From positions 1-18,381 of the forward strand of contig SLFV01000055.1 of the NCBI GenBank assembly GCA_007124075.1: a stretch of DNA of 18,381 nucleotides. The letters are read 5' to 3'. Below, in pieces: positions 17,301 to 18,381 of the stretch. This DNA comes from Roseimaritima sp. Its GTDB lineage: Bacteria; Planctomycetota; Planctomycetia; Pirellulales; Pirellulaceae. Position 1 is the stretch's first letter. The number at the start of each line of letters is the position of its first letter. The notes beneath the pieces are model-generated. The model did not search any database. It saw only the letters and a program-made list of their open reading frames with translations, and was not told where the DNA came from. A program made the translations under genes and the position numbers.

Positions 17301-17903
17301 GGCAAGTCCCTGGCAAACTCCGTCTTACAAGTCATGGAGACATCTCGCGAAAGCCTGGCGAATCGTCCGCGCGATGAGGTTTCCGCTTGGGTTGTCCCCT
17401 GGACACAGCGGTTTAATAAGCTGGTTGGTGGCTCACAAGGAACAGACCAGACGGATCTTGATACGGAAAACGCCCTGGTGGAACGAATGTCCGAGTATTT
17501 GGAATCGGTCGTAGGCTCTGCCGAGGCCGCAAAGCTGGACCTGGAAGCAGCGGTGCCGCCGGTCCCTGGCTGGAATCTGGTCAGCACGGCTTGGCAAGCC
17601 GATGCGGCGGCAACACTGCCAGCGGTCGTGACCTTCCGTGAAACAAAGCTGAAAGAGCTTGGTTCGTATGCGATTGCTATCACGACGCTCTGGGGTTTGA
17701 TCACGTTGGCCGTCTGGCAGTTCCGCGTTCGTCTGCGAAGGCACCTGGAGTCGCCAGCGGTTTGGTTGTTCATGCTGGGATTAGTCGGGTTCATCTTAGC
17801 CCCGGTTCCCGTTGCCGTCGCGTTATGCTTCATTGCGGTTTCGGCTCCAATGCTACGCCGCCAAACGCCCCGAAATCCCTCGACTGCGGCCAGCGGCAGA
17901 TAA
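11337..17903 (+). CDS. Giant exported protein of 2188 residues, apparently two fused modules, each with membrane helices
   Basis: Family not recognised. The N-terminus is a signal peptide (SVAKLLGGLLLGIP, then LTALLLLPANVDG). Module A (about 30-1030) is beta-rich, opens with YRRVFVRENQAAALVPSGYR and LLERLLEERN, and has an aromatic stretch (FWRFWEPP, QWRLWP) before hydrophobic segments at about 961-981, 985-1008 and 1009-1030. A further segment, TGTLALLFMGAASIG then HAPATAQQ (about 1054-1076), is shaped like a signal peptide with its cleavage site. Module B (about 1080-2188) opens with VEVFTIFVPIDEEGQF and VYVPDRLYGMIF and ends with hydrophobic helices at about 2108-2126 and 2141-2172 and a short basic tail. 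I infer an ancestral fusion of two genes, each an exported domain with a C-terminal anchor. No enzymatic motif was seen. The GTG start overlaps the upstream stop (GTGA), implying translational coupling. A C8 run at 16405-16412 is read through in frame. Confidence 0.9.
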   Translation: MSRHADDPHDQRGGSVAKLLGGLLLGIPLTALLLLPANVDGQDDPTGIRYRRVFVRENQAAALVPSGYRPVTVELLERLLEERNQSQALALDEIPHLNRVDYRVSYDPQTQALRSRRSTLDLSYRGQQPAWLDLGRVNLAVAAPSVPAGSESAGPHWLTSESGRSFVAVTRSESLNIAWSLRGTELPNQSVRFLLQLPRCARSQMVLDLPADYRLDLEAGVVRELSSPPADADVPAGSEPRRWYRLELGGLEEVALQVTQQRSPQDLPPLVLRRQALVYEVSERSIRWTAQLTIDATAGSLLAPLRMTAGRIVNIQVKNQPARWEESEGADGKILQVLSPVPGAPSAIASAIDVTITGFMQPRSDLNELPWPQFQAERIVIMHPLAQAQLKIAAGMDVEQLELPAGWRLRPRIVSENGDSTLLCEGPMNAAFHPPQVSIAGRSANVSALAGLRLTIEDRALQGRWDAVAQVDDYAGPWRLVFESQWRVESLSILDSGRLIELPPNQRSVTIWPEANDVKDGRLRLRATGQRPIHSSEGDAQRMIDATWFTRLENCPTTAVAAVTPPQSFRWAARTVLRGPLVQSHDLPPELTALLGNFEDGTLLFRLDYDTTPRLELERPLPTIDARVHVALDADDDGLTENWTIQCVSPSAKATTLRLRCGAIAGRPPLTWAPDPAGIRGNPQLESDQETEEQDETWLLAIPAGQRGSLRWTARRSYPADPSQRVSLPRLEPHVINDAVATPAILQALTCDIGGRVQLLATEGEVQRVPVPPDAEVQRRLRYAADSGAAVRIGALPEEIHEHVLWEEQVDIAASARWGDTIIARYQTDGRHTLTLTLGADLWLTEATVNDSPLDPTAIRVNRDRLVIPSTGKPAQVMLRLERQHVGAGFWRFWEPPKLEVIGTVLQRQWRLWPAMDSFVATPKHPPPASAVRLPESMRGLTPASRWVSINQPQHRSLLVSSELAWAGGATTALLLFAVGWTMARSALLTVFWLASILATVAIAWPQWALVVVGFGVSPLISAALLARSLHRRGDLFSSTRKNSEALDLSVTQTGTLALLFMGAASIGHAPATAQQTSAEPDRLSDSAATADVEVFTIFVPIDEEGQFVGTRVYVPDRLYGMIFRPAAASQPEQPNFFRRADYRLRLAVGTRPQLARLEVRLDVETDQMDRRLQLPFPAAVVRDVETLTGGLVRSIRWLPSDNGIALQIPKTGMTTLRLSLEVPITTDEYGVENLQLPIPRIGASSLGFDLDASAETLAAPTALGRSVVDPMAGELTAELGPTDTLEVRWRVASGAASVQRQPLIRRYLVQANRERVVAECLIDASAFVSHRDDILELELSSDSQPAILSPAWIVVRGDGEPGTSSGRLRLRCTDRNFPPLRLAWETASKPLPASRDAADLRVYSLPTVNLVGKPVMGPTFIATNHLPDQVFQVEDARSVVPMPIDRFLAGWNSNVDVIGQAWVAEETLPRFLLSTDDSPVWQAEQSQQLLLHFDSPQQSPRLQLDYVATIFPGQGASPPLRILVPRKMRVHRVTMAGQAVDRSVRSMGSLRYLPLPEASGGEPIVVRLRGSLELPTNHRFAPPLVVLTGIENSGGTYSMVRSSELEVVQLQAPSLQPSTQTIATSERLARRIVPLWAWDMPPEVWETPRDHVQEGLFEVSVNPSQLDVKQVTRLTFESGRWFQETIIHAPPIRGRLDFLTLEMPSRWNDDLMVDNAEIWSSQPAVDPAKRLLRILPADSSLGRQEIRIRSRLAGGDLNQISAPQLRVLGAGPRRTFVTVPSVVGDGHVAWETVGTRQAPLPDELAKFTGQMQDESLFECLGTWAVTMAASAESPRQPLAAAMDVQYFAYPNDDGLLICRWDLYPASESEVTIALPDDFAVVHVWSAGQRVVNGPGIEAQPSRNSGDSRRRALTIPLNIDRLAQPLVLLGRYHPGSGNPQVRQPTGRTLPSLTNIPVKKTWLTWYDVAEHKQPLISPSNWQAANQTQRGKSLANSVLQVMETSRESLANRPRDEVSAWVVPWTQRFNKLVGGSQGTDQTDLDTENALVERMSEYLESVVGSAEAAKLDLEAAVPPVPGWNLVSTAWQADAAATLPAVVTFRETKLKELGSYAIAITTLWGLITLAVWQFRVRLRRHLESPAVWLFMLGLVGFILAPVPVAVALCFIAVSAPMLRRQTPRNPSTAASGR

Positions 17904-17956
17904 GCATCGAAGAGAACACCAGCCCTCGACCACTCCTCATCACGTAGGATGCAAAG

Positions 17957-18381
17957 ATGAATTCCGACCCCTCCGCCGCTTCCCCGCAGGATCCGCCCGT
18001 TTCCCGCGATGATTTGCTTCCAGCAGATGCTTCGGACCCGCTGCCCGCTGTTGCGGCGGAAAAGCTTAGCCCCGCGGAAAAGGTGAAACGTTTTCCACAA
18101 ACACCGGGCGTCTACCTAATGAAGGATTCTGCCGGTCGCGTGATCTACGTGGGGAAAGCAAAAAATTTGCGTAATCGTGCGAGCAGCTACTTTCTGAAGG
18201 CCGCTGCGACCGATCAGCGGACCGCCGACTGGGTTGGTGAAATCGCGGACATCGATTATCTGCCCTGTGACAGCGAGGTCGACGCCCTATTGGCCGAGGC
18301 GCGATTGATCAAAGATATCCAGCCTCAACACAACAAGGAACTGAAGGATGATAAATCGTTTCCGTATCTGATGATCACCAC
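17957..18381 (+). CDS. uvrC: Excinuclease ABC subunit C, N-terminal part (cut by window end)
   Basis: UvrC makes the incisions on both sides of a lesion in UvrABC nucleotide excision repair. The 141 codons present show a disordered, acidic, Pro/Ser-rich extension of about 35 residues, then KLSPAEKVKRFPQTPGVYLM. The GIY-YIG nuclease core follows: GVYLMKDSAGRVIYVGKAKN, the conserved Arg in LRNRASSYF, and AEARLIKDIQPQHN carrying the metal-binding Glu. The sequence ends inside FPYLMITT, typical of the region just after the GIY-YIG domain; the rest lies outside the window. The ATG at 17957 is preceded by AGGA at 17946-17949, 7 nt away. The N-terminal extension before the GIY-YIG domain is longer than in E. 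coli UvrC. The gene lies 53 nt after the giant exported protein on the same strand, so read-through from upstream is plausible. Confidence 0.96.
   Translation, partial: MNSDPSAASPQDPPVSRDDLLPADASDPLPAVAAEKLSPAEKVKRFPQTPGVYLMKDSAGRVIYVGKAKNLRNRASSYFLKAAATDQRTADWVGEIADIDYLPCDSEVDALLAEARLIKDIQPQHNKELKDDKSFPYLMIT

Noticed and set aside
17132..18100. 322-codon minus-strand frame over the end of the giant gene and start of uvrC
   Set aside because: It is antisense to two convincing + strand genes, including the recognisable uvrC start, and has no motif of its own.

Overview
The window looks like chromosome from a planctomycete, probably close to Rhodopirellula/Blastopirellula (Pirellulales). This is inferred from gene content, not from a search. 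Supporting signs are moderately high GC, frequent GTG/TTG starts, a REP-type transposase remnant of a kind common in that group, a regulator with a B12-type fold, an exported TPR protein with an acidic DPF-rich tail, and very large exported proteins with no recognisable domain. No rRNA, tRNA, CRISPR array or intact insertion sequence was seen.

Layout: (1) At 1-217 (-) lies the edge of a transposase-like remnant. (2) At 386-2301 (+) lie purC (purine synthesis) and a YheT-type alpha/beta hydrolase, 53 nt apart and probably cotranscribed. (3) At 2397-5077 (-) lie an exported TPR protein with an acidic tail containing ten DPF motifs and a 132-bp internal tandem duplication, then a SUKH (SMI1/KNR4)-type protein with a helical C-terminal half. 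The exported TPR protein converges on the hydrolase across a perfect 8-bp hairpin. (4) At 5078-5626 is a 549-nt gap with no convincing gene. (5) At 5627-7939 lie two divergent regulators: an atypical sigma-70-family factor (-) and a MerR/excisionase-type HTH protein with a degenerate B12-binding region (+). The intergenic region between them holds a perfect 8-bp inverted repeat next to a -10-like box. (6) At 8126-17903 (+) is the most unusual block. It holds an exported protein split into two reading frames at a run of nine G residues, followed with a 4-base GTGA overlap by a 2188-residue exported protein. (7) From 17957 to the window end is the start of uvrC (+).

The best candidate for something undescribed is block 6. 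Repairing the frame at the G9 tract gives one protein of about 1071 residues: signal peptide, long beta-rich region and C-terminal membrane helices. The 2188-residue protein looks like two more copies of that architecture fused end to end, with membrane helices in the middle followed by an internal segment shaped like a signal peptide. I read the locus as three tandem divergent modules of about 1000-1100 residues. Their function is unknown, and the homology rests on architecture and short motif resemblance only.
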